The notes under the pieces: model-generated
What the model was told of the DNA's origin: nothing
Seen by the model: the letters and a program-made list of their open reading frames with translations, nothing else
Databases searched by the model: none
Source of the DNA: Manduca sexta
Taxonomy: Eukaryota; Arthropoda; Insecta; Lepidoptera; Sphingidae
Assembly: GCF_014839805.1 (NCBI RefSeq)
Contig: NC_051116.1
Span: 3,453,556 to 3,517,555, forward strand
Direction: 5' to 3'
Length of the DNA: 64,000 bases
Part shown: piece after piece, positions 1-12,234 of the stretch
Layout of the letters: each line of letters starts with the position of its first letter
Position numbering within the stretch: position 1 is the first letter of the stretch
Translations under genes and position numbers: made by a program

Positions 1-2425
1 CGGTTCATAGTTTCGTATTTTCCATTTCAACGGAACACGTTTTTCTAGTGCTAAAATATGCATCGAAATATTTGATAGAAAAAAACTGCAGGTGAAAAAC
101 AAAAAAAAATGTCCGTTGTAATCCAATCGCGTGTCGCGGCTCATCCGAAAAACTGCTGGAATATACGGTGGTCAGCTGCGGGTCGCTGCGGGACAGATCC
201 TCTCAACATGCTCCCTCCACCCTCGCCTCCCGCGTCCTCCGCGCCTCCCGACCCACGGGAATTGGGGGCGTTTATAGAAACAATAAGCTTGTGACGTGAA
301 AATACAACGTGGTATTTGAAATGTGTTTTCTGAGACGAACATGACCTATATTCTGCGATTGTTTTGATATCTCGATATAAAAGATTTTATTATTTTTATT
401 ACTAAGGGCTAAAACTGTATAGACATAATATGATCGATTATTGTATTATCATGAGTTACATTACAGAGTCTTAATGTAATACACCTTTACATTTTGTTAT
501 AATATCGAAATTGTAACTATGTAAAGTAATAGGAATATTACAATTAAGGCTGCTTACATTATATCATTTTTAGTAGAGGATACGTTAAGAATAAATATTA
601 TTTATAAAACATTATTGCATAGTACACATTTTGATCCCATTGAAAACTGTTGAAAGTTTGAGCGCCGCTGTTTCAATATGAAACAAGACAGACGCGGCGG
701 CGTTGCTTTTATTTCCCTCGCATCGAATTCCGATTCAACGAAATTTTGACAGGCTCCATCGGTCGCGAGTGCCGATGGATCGGAAGCCCCCGCGCCCCTC
801 GCCCCGCACGCCCCGCACGCGCCGCACGCCCCGCTCACCCCGGTGCTATCAACATCGGGCATTTTATTTACATTGCTGGCCGCGGATTGAAATTGACGTG
901 CACTCGAGGGAAGTTCAAATAGAAAAACTTGTGGTTTTATATCCCTACGTTGTGCTTCCAGCATCCAGAGTCCACCTTTGTGTGAGTGCTGATGGTTTGT
1001 GAAATAAAAGTTGGACAAATATACAATGAGGGGGCTTGTGGGGCATCAGATGTTTAAGTCTCATTGTGTCTGTCGTTGGCAATGATTATTCAAACCGGCA
1101 GTCAATAGAGACTACAGTTTGAGAAAAGGCTGAAGTGAACAATTTGGTAATATCTCGATGAGCATCCACGATACGACTTTTTGGTTTTAATACTTTTAAT
1201 CCCGTTTAATTTATTCGATGTTAATAATAATTTATTATTAAAAGTCAGTAAATTAAATTCATTAGTCCACAAGCCTACGTGTATGTTTTGGCAAATAAAT
1301 AAAGGTATGTCCACACGGTACAGCGGCGTGCGGTGCGGTGTGTACACTGCGCGGTTCCGTATCGTTTTACAATACAAAGCAGGATGAAGTTTGCATTTCG
1401 TTACGTGGCGCTCTTGCAGTTTGTTCGGGCTTTTTGTGCGGCGATCAAGTAAAGCGAGCGGAAAACACATACCCTCCCTCCCCCGGCGCCCCCTCGCACC
1501 TTCCCTGTGTCGCCGAGCGTCTGCGACTCTGTTATACAGATGCGTTGCCAGGGCTATCAGAGATGGCTTGATAACGGTTACTGCCTTACAGAATTCCTTT
1601 ATTAGCTCTGTTGGGTTTCATGTGGTTATTGAAATTTGACGGGCTAAGATCAAAATTGTACGTTTCTCGCTTTAACAGATAATGTATTCATGATTCCTCT
1701 AGTATTCATTTTCACAGTCACTTATTTTCTTATAGTATATTCTGTAGACATGAAATACGTTGGACGTCACTCCACGTACCACCAGATGCAGTCGCGGTAC
1801 CTGTATGAAAACATTACGATCTAGGATTGCCGACTGGCGTAATTACCAGCTTGGCTATGATGTCGCATTTAATATACCAGTGGCCCTATTCTCCATTTGA
1901 ATATAAACTTTTAATTCGGTCATCTTACGATATTTTCGTAAAGTATAGTAAAAATATTCTATATTTCAATGTCCATTGGCATAAACGCGATGAGTTATAT
2001 GCTTGTTAAGAAGTGTCTAAAGTAACACGCTGCAACAAAATCAGGGCCCAGATTATTCCGTACATTTCGCGATCTAATAATCTCCCGAAAGACCCGTAGA
2101 GTGGACGGCACCGTGTATCGCGATAGGCGAGTGCTTTCGGCGAAACGCATCACATAACGTAGTTTCGGCACTCGTCGTTTTTCCCAGAAATGTGCGATGG
2201 AAAATTCATTTCAGACTCGCCACCGATCGCGTCGTGGAAAATTGACAAAACAACACGCGAGATATTAAAAAATAGAAAAATGTTGCAACTTGTTGTGCAC
2301 GGCATGTATTATTCAGCGCCGAGCGGTGCGAGCCGCGCGTCTCTCTCTACGGTGACACTCGTCGCGATGGGCTAGGGGTTTACTTCAGCTAAACCGAGGG
2401 TTAGGATTCGATTTATAATTTGTCG
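1..2425. other. Non-coding stretch with several GC-rich patches
   Basis: No exon recognised. AT-rich sequence is broken by GC-rich patches near 180-260, 778-845, 1320-1345, 1440-1560 and 2090-2375. The patch at 778-845 is a low-complexity run of ccccgcacgcc-type repeats that keeps long frames open on both strands. Such patches may be regulatory, but nothing specific is proven. Confidence 0.5.
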
Positions 2426-2459
2426 AAAATGTATACTCTTATATAAGAGTATACATTTT
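2426..2459. repeat. 34-bp perfect palindrome
   Basis: Each half is 17 bases and the second is the exact reverse complement of the first, with no spacer. The centre is 'ctcttatataagag' and the arms contain 'gtatac'. It can form a cruciform or hairpin. No gene adjoins it. Confidence 0.9.
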
Positions 2460-2460
2460 T

Positions 2461-2480
2461 TTCCTTAAATATTTAAGGAA
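2461..2480. repeat. 20-bp perfect palindrome, one base from the previous one
   Basis: The 20 bases ttccttaaatatttaaggaa are their own reverse complement. Only one base (2460) separates it from the 34-bp palindrome. Confidence 0.9.
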
Positions 2481-3375
2481 CTGTAAGTGTGTATGATGTG
2501 ATTTAATGAAAAAAACTGCTTCGGGTATTTTGAAAGGAAGAATAATTCCACAAAGGAAGGTGATGGTTTTAAAATAATTAATACCTAATTGAGTTTAAAA
2601 TAAATTATAGATACCTTTTAGTTAAAAATATAAAAATAAAGCTATAAAATCTTTTTATGTTATAAACTTAAATCTTAAAGGACAAGTCATAAAAGTAATT
2701 TCATTTAAAGCACAGGCGCTTGATATTGAGTAACAACAAACATTGTTGTCTAGTTTAATATTGTTATTATTGTACTCAGGAAACATTTTTATTGCCATTG
2801 TTTATTGAGTACATATTATGTTTTGTTTTTTATTTCATGATCTTTGTAAAATTGTAAAATAATGTTAATTTAATTAACAAGTGACATCACTACTATAAAC
2901 ATTACATTATGGGGTTTTGCAATTTGTAAAAGATTGTTTTCCCGAATGAATAAAAAAGAACCTCTGCCATTATTCCCCATTTCTGCAGTCATGCCAAAAT
3001 GTGCGCTATTGCGTTCCAGTTTAAAAAACATTAAGGCGGTGTAAGTGTCTAATTTCGGTTGACGAGCACAGTGCCAAGTGATTTGTAATTCAAAGTATTG
3101 GCTTACAGTATGAATGTAGAGCACTCTGTAATCCGTGTAGCGGTCCGCGCTGCAAGTAACGTATTTATCTGTGCTGCGACAGTGACGGATGGTTTTCTTC
3201 AGAGCTTTACAAACGTGTATCGATTCCAACCGCTCGCTGGATTAAAGCAGTTTTGGATTTGTCGCATGTCTCGTGCAGAAGCTTTGGGGGAAACTGCATT
3301 GATCCATATGTTTTAAATTTAAGGAAATTATTTTATATAATTACAATCGCACTTAGCTAGGCTGATCTATAATTG
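2481..3375. other. AT-rich non-coding stretch
   Basis: Mostly A and T with no repeat recognised. A less AT-rich part at about 3040-3300 has overlapping short open frames on both strands (119 and 72 codons) with no family resemblance. Confidence 0.5.
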
Positions 3376-3531
3376 AAATTAAATTATTTTTCAGATTTTA
3401 TCGCGGTTTTTATATTTCAATTTTCTCCCGGCGTTTCAATGACTGCAGTGGCACTTTGTGGTCACGGGGGGGACTGACCGAGGACTGACGTGACCTAAAC
3501 CGCGACAAAATTCGAAAAATAGTTTAATTTT
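3376..3531. mobile_element. Fold-back MITE-like element, family F
   Basis: The terminal inverted arms at 3376-3409 and 3497-3530 are 34 bases each and match at 30 positions when one is reverse-complemented. Each ends internally in 'tcgcggttt'/'aaaccgcga'. The centre carries a 'gtggtcacggggggg' stretch. The left half, reverse-complemented, matches the single-armed copies at 19994-20095 and 28113-28215. No coding capacity, so it would be non-autonomous. No clear target duplication was seen. Confidence 0.65.
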
Positions 3532-4190
3532 AATGTCTAATATTCGCGTAAACATAAGAAATCACTGATCTATAATATTATGATTATAATTTATTGCTAT
3601 ATATTGTCGTACATTGTGAAGAAATATCTGAGTTAGAGTGGGTATTACTGTTTTACAACCTGATACAATAGAATGAGTACACTGTACGGTGTAGTCCAAT
3701 ATAATATAGATCAACGAAAATTTGTTATTTATAATGGTCAACAACATGATGCCGATGTGTGTTGCTGGGTGTATGTTGAACTCATAACTAAGTGAAGTGT
3801 TGTAGGTACCGAGTATGGTTGATATTTAAGTATACAATTTGGGGATTTTTGTCATTATTGCTACCCATTACGGAAGTATTGTGAGCGCAATACAATGCTT
3901 GGTGGTTTTTGCGTGGGAGTAGTATTAGCGTGGCAAAAGGGATAGGGAATTTTATGTTGTAATATTATAAGAATATGTCATTCGAGAGGATCAAGGTTAA
4001 ATATGCCTTTTATGTAAATTAAAAAAATGTGAAAGTTAATTTCGTGTCTTGCTTATTCCAAATAGAAAATAAAAAAATAATACCATAATATATAATAAAA
4101 AAAAATATAACTCAATTTCAAATTTAAAAACAATTCAACTAAAAATAACATTTAACAATCCGCGTCAATTTAGAGTCGACAGCAAAGAAA
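3532..4190. other. AT-rich non-coding stretch
   Basis: No repeat or exon recognised. There are many A-runs at 4020-4150. Confidence 0.5.
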
Positions 4191-4199
4191 TGCATTCTC

Positions 4200-4335
4200 G
4201 ACTGTATCTCCACGCGACGCGTGACGTGTGGCGTGCGGCTGCAGACACGTGGCGACGGTAACGAGACCCTGCGAGTGACGTCACGGGAACGAGCCTCGTG
4301 AGTGACGTCACCACGACACTCCGACGTGACGAAAA
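4200..4335. promoter_or_regulatory. GC-rich patch with two CRE palindromes
   Basis: Two identical 10-bp palindromes gtgacgtcac (4275-4284 and 4302-4311) are spaced 27 bp start to start. They contain the CREB/ATF consensus TGACGTCA. An E-box cacgtg lies just upstream (about 4245-4250), and further gacgtg/gcgtga words surround them. No gene starts here visibly. Binding is inference from motif knowledge. Confidence 0.4.
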
Positions 4336-4579
4336 ATGATGAAAATAACGCTCTATCTGTGGTGCGATTTCATCCAAAATTAAATGGAAAGTACTTTATT
4401 TTATACTGAATATCGCGCAATAAAATAATAAAAATTGTAACCGTTATGCATAACTATAGCAATGTCATAATTTAATCATATAGAACCGCATTGCACTTCA
4501 CTATATTTCCATGCTGTGACATATTTATTAGTTACGTCTCCGGGAATTCCATTCGCCACACGAAATGTAAAGGCCAGTA

Positions 4580-4802
4580 GGAATGATATTTGTTTCCGCC
4601 CCGATAGGGACCGCCATACACACGGTGTAAAACCAGCCATAGTGGCCCATGTAAGTATGTCCCGATCTTGCATCTGCCTACGTATAGTCGGTTTCAAACA
4701 GGCCGGCAAAATTGACGATTGGCGACGGTTAATTGGCTCTCATTAGTCGACTCTCTATCTGGACCTTACTCCACTTAACATCAGATGCGGCAAGTCACTT
4801 TA
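4580..4802 (-). repeat. Interspersed repeat family C
   Basis: Reverse of the family C consensus seen at 51785-52012: tail words for 'cgggcggata', a 'ggcccatgtaagt' block, 'caggccggcaaaattg' and a 'ttactccacttaacatcag' end. It is diverged and lies about 60 bp before a family A copy. Confidence 0.65.
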
Positions 4803-4860
4803 TTGAGCATGTATAAAAAGACCTATCTTGATCAAATCGGACCATGGTGAACCATCGACC

Positions 4861-5118
4861 GGTAGTATGTCTCTCATGTCTAATTCTGCCGACAAGCAGC
4901 AGTATGTAGTCACTGTTGTGTTCCGGTTTGTAGGACATAGTAGCCAGTGTGACTACTGGCTATAATGAGACTTAACATCTCATGTCTCAGGATGGCGAGC
5001 GCAGGGGAATACTTTGCAATTCAAGATGTTGGATGGTGTTTCTAATGTTTACGAGTGATCGTATCGCATACCATCAAGCGAACGGCAGGCTCGTCTCGCC
5101 ATTCAAAAAACCATAAAT
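4861..5118 (+). repeat. Interspersed repeat family A, A-rich tail
   Basis: It starts 'ggtagtatgtctctcatg', passes 'gacaagcagcagtatgtag' and 'tcactgttgtgttccggt', and ends in 'ccattcaaaaaaccataaa'. Colinear copies lie at 45618, 56964 and 63631, and inverted copies at 14840 and 52459. The 3' A-rich tail suggests a non-LTR retrotransposon 3' end or a SINE. The parent element is not identified. Confidence 0.8.
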
Positions 5119-5171
5119 GTAGACGAGTGGCTCAAGCCGGCGCTACCTTTTTTTAAACGAATAATAAATGA

Positions 5172-5211
5172 ATTCCCGTCAATAAAATCTGCAGATTTTA
5201 TTGACGGGAAT
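5172..5211. repeat. 40-bp perfect palindrome
   Basis: Two 20-base arms are exact reverse complements with no spacer, centred on ctgcag (PstI-type hexamer). Arm start attcccgtcaataaaatctg. It stands alone about 55 bp after the family A copy. Confidence 0.9.
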
Positions 5212-5568
5212 AGTTATATAATAGTAGTTCGTCAATAGTTCGATAAGTCGTGCTCAGTGCGCCAGCCGTGAGCCGGTGACGCGGAAACTAACTGGGGCAG
5301 CGCGTCCTGTTGACTTTGTCTTATAGAGACGAGTCATATGTCGCCGGTGATTTTAGTTGTTTCATTTATAGATAGGTGTCGCTGTGATCAGCAAGAACGG
5401 AAAACGATTGTTGTTCACAGTATGAATTTATTCATGTTTGTATCTCGAGATAGGTAGTAATGCATCTGTGCTATCGGGTAGGAAATCACAAGGTGTATTT
5501 TAGCGTACAGTACTAATATGACTATTCGCAAGTCACAAAAGGTGTTTTTAAATGCTGGCTGTAGACTC
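5212..5568. other. Non-coding stretch
   Basis: No exon or known repeat recognised. Moderately GC-rich at 5240-5310. Confidence 0.5.
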
Positions 5569-5775
5569 TCAGTGCCTCGGTGGTGTAATTGTACTGGATG
5601 CGTGGTACGGTAGCGCTCTGACGTCCTGGGTTCGAAATCCGGGTGTAGCAAAATGATATTTGGGATTTTTTGCTCTAAATCAGCCCGGAGTTTGTAATTT
5701 CTGCCTTATATGGCGATAGGTACGCCCCGTATCACGTCATGAGACGGAACACACTTGGAAAAAAGTGGTTGCAGT
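5569..5775 (+). repeat. tRNA-derived SINE, family B
   Basis: The tRNA-like head starts at 'agtgcctcggtggtgtaatt' with an A-box-like part and a B box 'gggttcgaaatcc'. The body has 'cagcccggagt', 'tatcacgtcatgagacgga' and 'cacttggaaaaaagtgg'. The same body is seen inverted at 22862 and 33093. It would be mobilised by a partner LINE; no coding capacity. Confidence 0.8.
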
Positions 5776-8700
5776 GGTTTTCTGAATTTGTAGCGACAGC
5801 GTCGCACATAGAACCACGTAGATGCTTGGATGAGTGTTAACTCACGTACGACAAGTACACATTAGTATATAAGCACCATTTGTACATAGAATAAATCAGA
5901 CCAAATACCATCTCGTGTCTCATTACATCTTGCCATAAATTAATAGCAAAAATTCAACTAGCATCAAGGAACAGCCCCTGACAATGACAATTTGAAACAA
6001 TATAACTAAAATCTTCATTATTTTGTTTGTTGCACGTAGCAGCAATGACGCGGGAGGGGGGGGGGGTCTTTGTAAACACTCGTCCAAGTTGTACGGCTAA
6101 GGTGAGATCGGACACAAGTTTAGTTATTCCAGTTTGCGATGTGGCCAGAGTAACTAACTCTTTAATTTGCACGAATTTATTACAAACACTTGATAAGAAA
6201 ACTGATAAAAGCGACTTAGCGTCCCCTGATGGTTATGAGAATTGTGCCGGTTTGATTAAATGTATTTTGGTTAATCTCAGCATACAACTTGACGGAAACA
6301 TGGTAGAAACTGTGGCCGGTTTTCCCTACGTATAATGGTTATCTATAGAATACATACAGGATAATTTTCTACCAGCACGCTATACAAGAATTCCGATGAA
6401 AAATAATAAATATAATATATTATAGTAATGATCCTAATTCTTGTTTCGTTTATTGTTTTTTTATAATATTATTAATATAATAGATTAAAAAAAAGTAATA
6501 AATATTCCATCCCTATATTTCTACATCAAAACAAAACGTTTTATTAAACTTGTAAAGTGATATTTTATCATATCAACATTATTACTTATTTGAGAAACTG
6601 AAAAAAATACGAATGTTTATTTACTTTAATATGTCCAAACACAAACAAATACTCGAATTTCAATAAAGAATTGCTTTCTAACACAACATATAAAATGCAC
6701 ATTGCATTGGAGACTAGAAATATTTATATTTGAGCGTTTAGCCACGTTAAATATTTGAGAAATAGTTTGAAATCCTTGAGAGGCGCTCCGGCGGGCGCTG
6801 CGAAGTTACATTGGACCGCACTCTGGACGCTGAGCGGGACCAATGCACCACAAAATAAAATTTAAAAATAATGTTGGTAATACTCAATAGAACTTTGTTT
6901 GGCAATAACACATGATTATTACCGCTGTGCTGAATACCACTTAAATTATTGAAAAAATATGTGTCCAATAAAAAAAAACTCATATGTTTATTAAATATTG
7001 AAGTGATGAAGGGTGGGTTAGATGCCACCTCAATTTACACATTTTCAATCCCTTTATGCTGATAGAGTAAATTTTCATCTAGGGTTAATATTCACCTATT
7101 TTGTGTTCCATATTAATAGGTCAGATAAAGTAGGAGATGATATCCCTGTATAGAGAAAACAAAAATGACGTGACTGGCACGGAACGATAAATGAATACAG
7201 AAGCCCAGAAAGACATTTCACTTTAATTTCCCATTATTTTCCTTAAACATCAATAAGGCATCACAGTTCATCTATCAATATCGTCACACACTCGTTTAGC
7301 AAACCGATGTGAAACATTCAGATTCTCTACTATTACCATAAGCAAGGCAATCCGAAACACTTGTAAGTTAATTTTTCCTTTTTGTTAAATCCACTTACAC
7401 ATGTCAGAAGTTTTCGCATTACGTCGAACCCTTTCCGTCCTTTTTCCCAAACTATCTTTATATGGGACGGAGTTGGCGAAGCTCATCTTTAACTGACTTC
7501 AGACTGATTACGTAATGAGTTTTTATATGACTATGATAATATGAATATCCTTGCCTGATGGTGAATCATTGCCCATAAAATGATAGAAAAACTTAGAACT
7601 TTGGATTGAGTCATAATCGCCAGTTAATTACTTTGACTTCAATGTTTTTCAAACCGGAATTTAACAGTTCGTGCCTATTTATTTTAGGCATAAATAGATA
7701 ATGCGGTAGTATCTTCCTAGACTGACCTGACACGAAAGACCTATAACATATATTATATATTTTGTTTAAGTGTTGTTTGTGTTAAAAGAATTTTAAATCC
7801 GCCAGACAATTTTGCTTTTCAAAGAACACTGAACTTCAGCAATGATTATTAGTAATGCCTCAAGGAAAATGTAAATTGTGAAAAATATATAATATATATT
7901 TACTTTTTTATTTTATTGGACTGCCAGACGACTAAGCATTGTAATATAGAACATTACGTAATAAACAATAACTGAAGCACGCTAACCCGTTACAGGGAAT
8001 TAAAAAAAGTTTATTACGCAAGGTTAAGAGCCGTCGTGATTTTTCTAAAAGTTTGATATTTTTATTTATATAATTTATTTTATACCTTATTGTACACCAG
8101 AGACAAAAATAATAGTACAAAAAAGAGAATAAAGTACAAATGGTGGTCTTATCGCACAAGGCAATCTCTTACAGACAACCATATTATTGTTGTGTTATAT
8201 CGTATTGTTAAATTATATTTTTTATTGTAAAACAATATGAACCGATACTATGTTTATTGATAATTGCTTTAGCTTGAGGTAACTTCAACGCGAAAGTATT
8301 TCCCTGACAATTCCGCGGCAACCGTGTATTCATTTGAGATAAAATGTAGCACATGTAGACCATCCGGACCATAAACTTCACACAGAAATTGATATCATCC
8401 GTTACTGAAATGGTGTGTAAAACAACATATTTCGGTATCATAAACAAACTGGCAATAAAATTTATATAAATGACCCCCCGTCTAAATGCGGCCCTGCACA
8501 GATTTGCTTGAAAGGATTCCGCCGAAGATTGGCGCGTTGGATGAACTCGCTCCTTAGGTAATGTTATTGAAAAATCTCGCTTTGTGTTGTGTGTTGTTGA
8601 GAGGTACTGGTGCGGGAGTGGCAGAGGGAGGGGAGAGATGTGGCGAGACGTGCCCCTTGTATTTATATGCCGGAAACATGTGCCGTCTCCATTGTTGTAA

Positions 8701-9125
8701 ACGTCTTGAGATCATTTCTTGAGTAAGATTATTTTGAATTTTAAACTAACATACCTTTAAAGAATAGTATACAATAATCTACAAAAATACATTTAACGTA
8801 CTTATATAAGTTCAGAATCAGTGCAGCTACGTTCGTATACATAAAATCAAGTCCTATATGTAAGCTGACGCAATTATTGTAACAATAAACTTAATGAGCT
8901 TACACACAAACGAGTGTCGCGCATTAATTAAACTATTGTTACGTGTAATGTACACACGTGTGTGGAATCATACATGTATGGGACAGATTTGGAATTAGTT
9001 ATTACGCGGACTAACTGTAGTGACGGGCATATTCTAAAACGAATGCGTTGGAAATACTATTTACGAGAATAGGTATTCGCATTTCTGACTACACTAAAAT
9101 GCCCTAAAAGTTAGTCGACTTCGTA
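5776..9125. other. Long AT-rich stretch without recognised genes
   Basis: No exon found. Points seen: a run of G (6053-6066), a GC-rich patch (6778-6845), a second patch with G-runs (8480-8690), and ATATAT tracts near 7745 and 7885. Short open frames up to 102 codons (6027-6335 plus) have no family resemblance. Confidence 0.5.
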
Positions 9126-9290
9126 TGTCGCGTTCTGGGATTAGCCAGTGTTTCTGGTTCCAAAACATGCCGGCATAATTGTGTCGACTGGCGACGGGTC
9201 ATCATCAATCGTCAGTCGGCATTCTATTGGATCTCACTCCATTTACTATTCGGTGCAATGGAGTGACTTTACCGAGCACGTATGTACAAC
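9126..9290 (-). repeat. Family C repeat, partial
   Basis: It has 'aacatgccggcataattgtg', 'cgactggcgacgggtcatc' and 'ctcactccatttactattc', the reverse of the first half of family C. The 3' half is missing. Confidence 0.55.
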
Positions 9291-10640
9291 AAAACCTTTC
9301 ACTTTAAGTAAAAAATAATAGTTTAATAAAGTACACAGAACTAAACATGCGAATTTAACTTGTATGTCTCAGCTACTTTTTTGTTGGCTTTTATAAATAA
9401 TTCCATACCTCCATAAAGTGTTTCACAGCCAAAGGTGCGAGCAATATCAAGTTTAAGGAATCGCAGTAAATATTACATTCATAAATCACAAACTGATTGC
9501 AGCGAACAGATCGATCAGATGCAACGGAAACTTCTCGAAACAAATAATCATTCGGCGCGAGTTCCTGCTCGAGTGTATCAATAATGCGCAGACAGACAGA
9601 CAGCGTGAAATATCTTTGTTTAATGTATGTAGATCGATTCAGACGTGTATCTGGGGTCCCACGAGGGTGGAAGCTACAATTTAGTTAACTGAGAAAATTT
9701 CAAAGTTTCTGATTTATTTAAAATTTTTCATACCGTAGTAAAACACCTATAATGAAAGAACAACACACAAACAACACCTAGTTCTACACCATTTATACGT
9801 AAGAATATTCTAAAAGTCGCCTTTGATCTTGCTATCCGTTATTTATACCTACCCTTGTTATAAATATCACGAAATAAATCACTAAACTAAAGCAATACTT
9901 TAAACCCCACCCATGAAACACGCGTATGTCCCGCCGCACTCATTTCCAAAGTTTGAGTCTAATAGTTGCCGAAAACCAGTAGCATCGGCCTGGTTCCGCG
10001 GACAGTGAAAAATAGCGGCGGACATACCGACCGACGGAGTATTTATATTTGTTAGTAGAAGCTAGTAGTTTGGGCAGTTTCAATAGATCGACAGCCGCGC
10101 GGTTTGTCAGCTATTTGTCGAGTGTAGAGAATGGACTAATATGAAATATTTTAGGGCTGGGTAGCATATTTTGTACCTGACTAGGCCATTGGAGAGTGGG
10201 TGAAGAGTTTGCCAAAAATATTTTTTTTTATACATCCATCCTTATGCCCTTATCCCATAGGTATAGGCAGAGACTATTGAACGTCATAGGTGATCTTGTT
10301 TTTTCATAGATGATAAAAGATTTGTCAGGAAAGCTGTTGTTTTATATAACACGACAATGAAATAAACAAGCCCTTGGGCTGGTGGTGAGTCATAAGATAG
10401 TCCACAAGCAGTAGTCATAACTCTTATTTTGAATTACAAATCATCATCTCGTCATACTGACTCTGTACGACTATATTGTAATTCCCAGAAAGTTCAATAA
10501 TTACAATGAGTACAATGACTTTCATACTGGAACATAACAGTGTATGCATCGAGCCTGATACTTGTCTTTGGTATATCTATCTCCTCCGACGAGTCGCGTT
10601 CCATAATTTGATTATCTTTTGATATGGACTCGACAAATTG
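9291..10640. other. Non-coding stretch
   Basis: It contains a short acagacagacagac microsatellite (about 9590-9603) and a GC-rich part (9985-10130). A 70-bp fragment at about 10228-10296 ('cttatcccataggtatagg') matches the start of the LINE-ORF remnant at 19622. No exon recognised. Confidence 0.45.
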
Positions 10641-10644
10641 ACCC

Positions 10645-10856
10645 TACTTCATCAGATAGTGATGGAGTAGAGTCGAGATAGAATGTTGACTAATGAGATA
10701 TGATAATCCCTCGCCAGTCGGTACAATTATGCAGGCCTGTTGGCACTACATATACATAGGCTGATCCCTTCACGTGAGCTACTAAAGTTTAAACCTTGTG
10801 AATGCTGGTCCTTATTCGGGCGGATACAAATATCCTACTAGCAAAATGGACCCGTC
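10645..10856 (+). repeat. Family C repeat
   Basis: Forward copy: 'gtgatggagtagagtcgag', 'atccctcgccagtcggtac', 'ttatgcaggcctgttggca', 'cataggctgatc' and 'attcgggcggatacaaat'. Diverged but colinear with 51785-52012. Confidence 0.65.
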
Positions 10857-11400
10857 ATGCCTAATCGTAACGATCCTTAACCGCAGAGCTACAAGCTCGT
10901 TCAGTTTGCCATTGTCAAAACTAAATTCATCTCACACATGACCCTCCCGTCGGTTTGTACGTCACAATACAGCTAACTACCGCAATTACAGCCGGAGCGC
11001 ACTGTTCACGGCCCGGACAATTACAGTATCCATTTCAATTGCTTCCGATGTTGGATTTTGGCTTGTGTGGCCGTTTCCTTTGGGATTTGGACCTAGTTGT
11101 AAATAATAAATACAGATACCCAGACGCGAGCTTATACTGAGATGAAGGATTATTCTGCAAATTGAGCAAGGGTTACGTTGCATCGAAACGTTAACAAATA
11201 TATACTAAAAAAATTTTTTTTCATACTCAAATGAAGTAATTTGAGATACATTGAGCAACAATAAAGTATAGCAATAACGCTCGCAAATATACACAAAAGT
11301 TCCAAATACTTTGTTACATATGATACCTACATATGTAAAACTGTATCTTAAACAAAGTTATGCAAACATCCCTGCACATGTCAACGTACCGTAGCGTCGT
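10857..11400. other. Non-coding stretch
   Basis: Two overlapping open frames on opposite strands (10955-11140 and 10986-11183) show no domain. The rest is AT-rich. Confidence 0.45.
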
Positions 11401-11460
11401 GTCGAGCGCCGTGTGTCACGTGACCCGACGTGCGACGTGACGCGACGTGACGCGACACCA
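11400..11460. repeat. Short 10-bp tandem repeat with E-box
   Basis: A palindromic gtcacgtgac block (E-box cacgtg, 11417-11422) is followed by about two and a half copies of a gacgtgacgc decamer ending near 11457. Strongly CpG-rich in AT-rich surroundings. A regulatory use is possible but unproven. Confidence 0.5.
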
Positions 11461-11552
11461 GGCCGGGCCTAATGCGCCGTGTTTGGCCAACTACAATAGA
11501 CTTTGTCGAAATGCAGTCGGAATGGATATCGGCCGGCGTTAATGAGAGGCTT

Positions 11553-11625
11553 GTTCGTTGGTTTAGTGGCAGTGTTGTTGTGAAACTTCTGGGGTTTGGG
11601 GTTTGATTCTCCGGTTGAATATTGC
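11553..11625 (+). repeat. tRNA-like SINE head fragment
   Basis: The segment 'cgttggtttagtggcagtg' resembles an A box, and about 30 bases later 'ggggtttgattctccggtt' resembles a B box. Spacing fits a polymerase III internal promoter. No cloverleaf could be drawn, so it is a SINE remnant rather than a tRNA gene. Confidence 0.5.
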
Positions 11626-12234
11626 AAGATTTATTAATGGACGATATTATGATAACATAATTATTCTATGCAAAGAAATATTTTACAAGAGGCTAAATCT
11701 CTCGTTTGGTAAGTACGTATAACTGCATTGGCTATACCTTCTGTCAAGTAGTAATCAAGCACCGACATTTACATTTATCGCGTATTCACGAAGGTTACTT
11801 AGCTAAGTATGGAGCTGTGTTAATAAGTCTGTTTCTCAGTACTTACTGCATAGCATCCGCCGTAGTGCGTAGGCATAGAGACGCTGCAATTAGCTTATAT
11901 TGATATACAACTTTTCTTGTGTTGTTAGATAAACAAAGCCAAAGAAAACTATCAAATTGATGACACTATGTATTCGGGTAGGTACACTGTGCCTCCTCAT
12001 AGTATTGTTTGTGAATACGGGTGTAACACTCAAAATTTAACGCAGTGCTAATGGCGAACAATATACTGCACACTAATCAAAAATCACTTCACATCAATTT
12101 CTTACAGATCAAAGTAACCCGCTCACCACAATAAAACTTTACGTGTATGAATGGTAACCGCCGCTTGTCTCGTATTCTGAAAAATTGGGTCAATTACACC
12201 TCCGGGAGGGGGTCAAGACGATATGATACGTGTG
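11626..12234. other. Non-coding stretch
   Basis: AT-rich with no recognised exon or repeat. Confidence 0.45.

Noticed and set aside
602..1018. 138-codon minus-strand open frame
   Set aside because: Held open by a low-complexity GC-rich stretch that also opens the opposite strand (703-1002). No domain or splice support.
5569..5650. Possible tRNA gene (A and B boxes)
   Set aside because: Stems do not pair as a cloverleaf and the SINE body follows; other tRNA-like heads (11553, 16200, 17893, 39173) were rejected as tRNA genes for the same reason.
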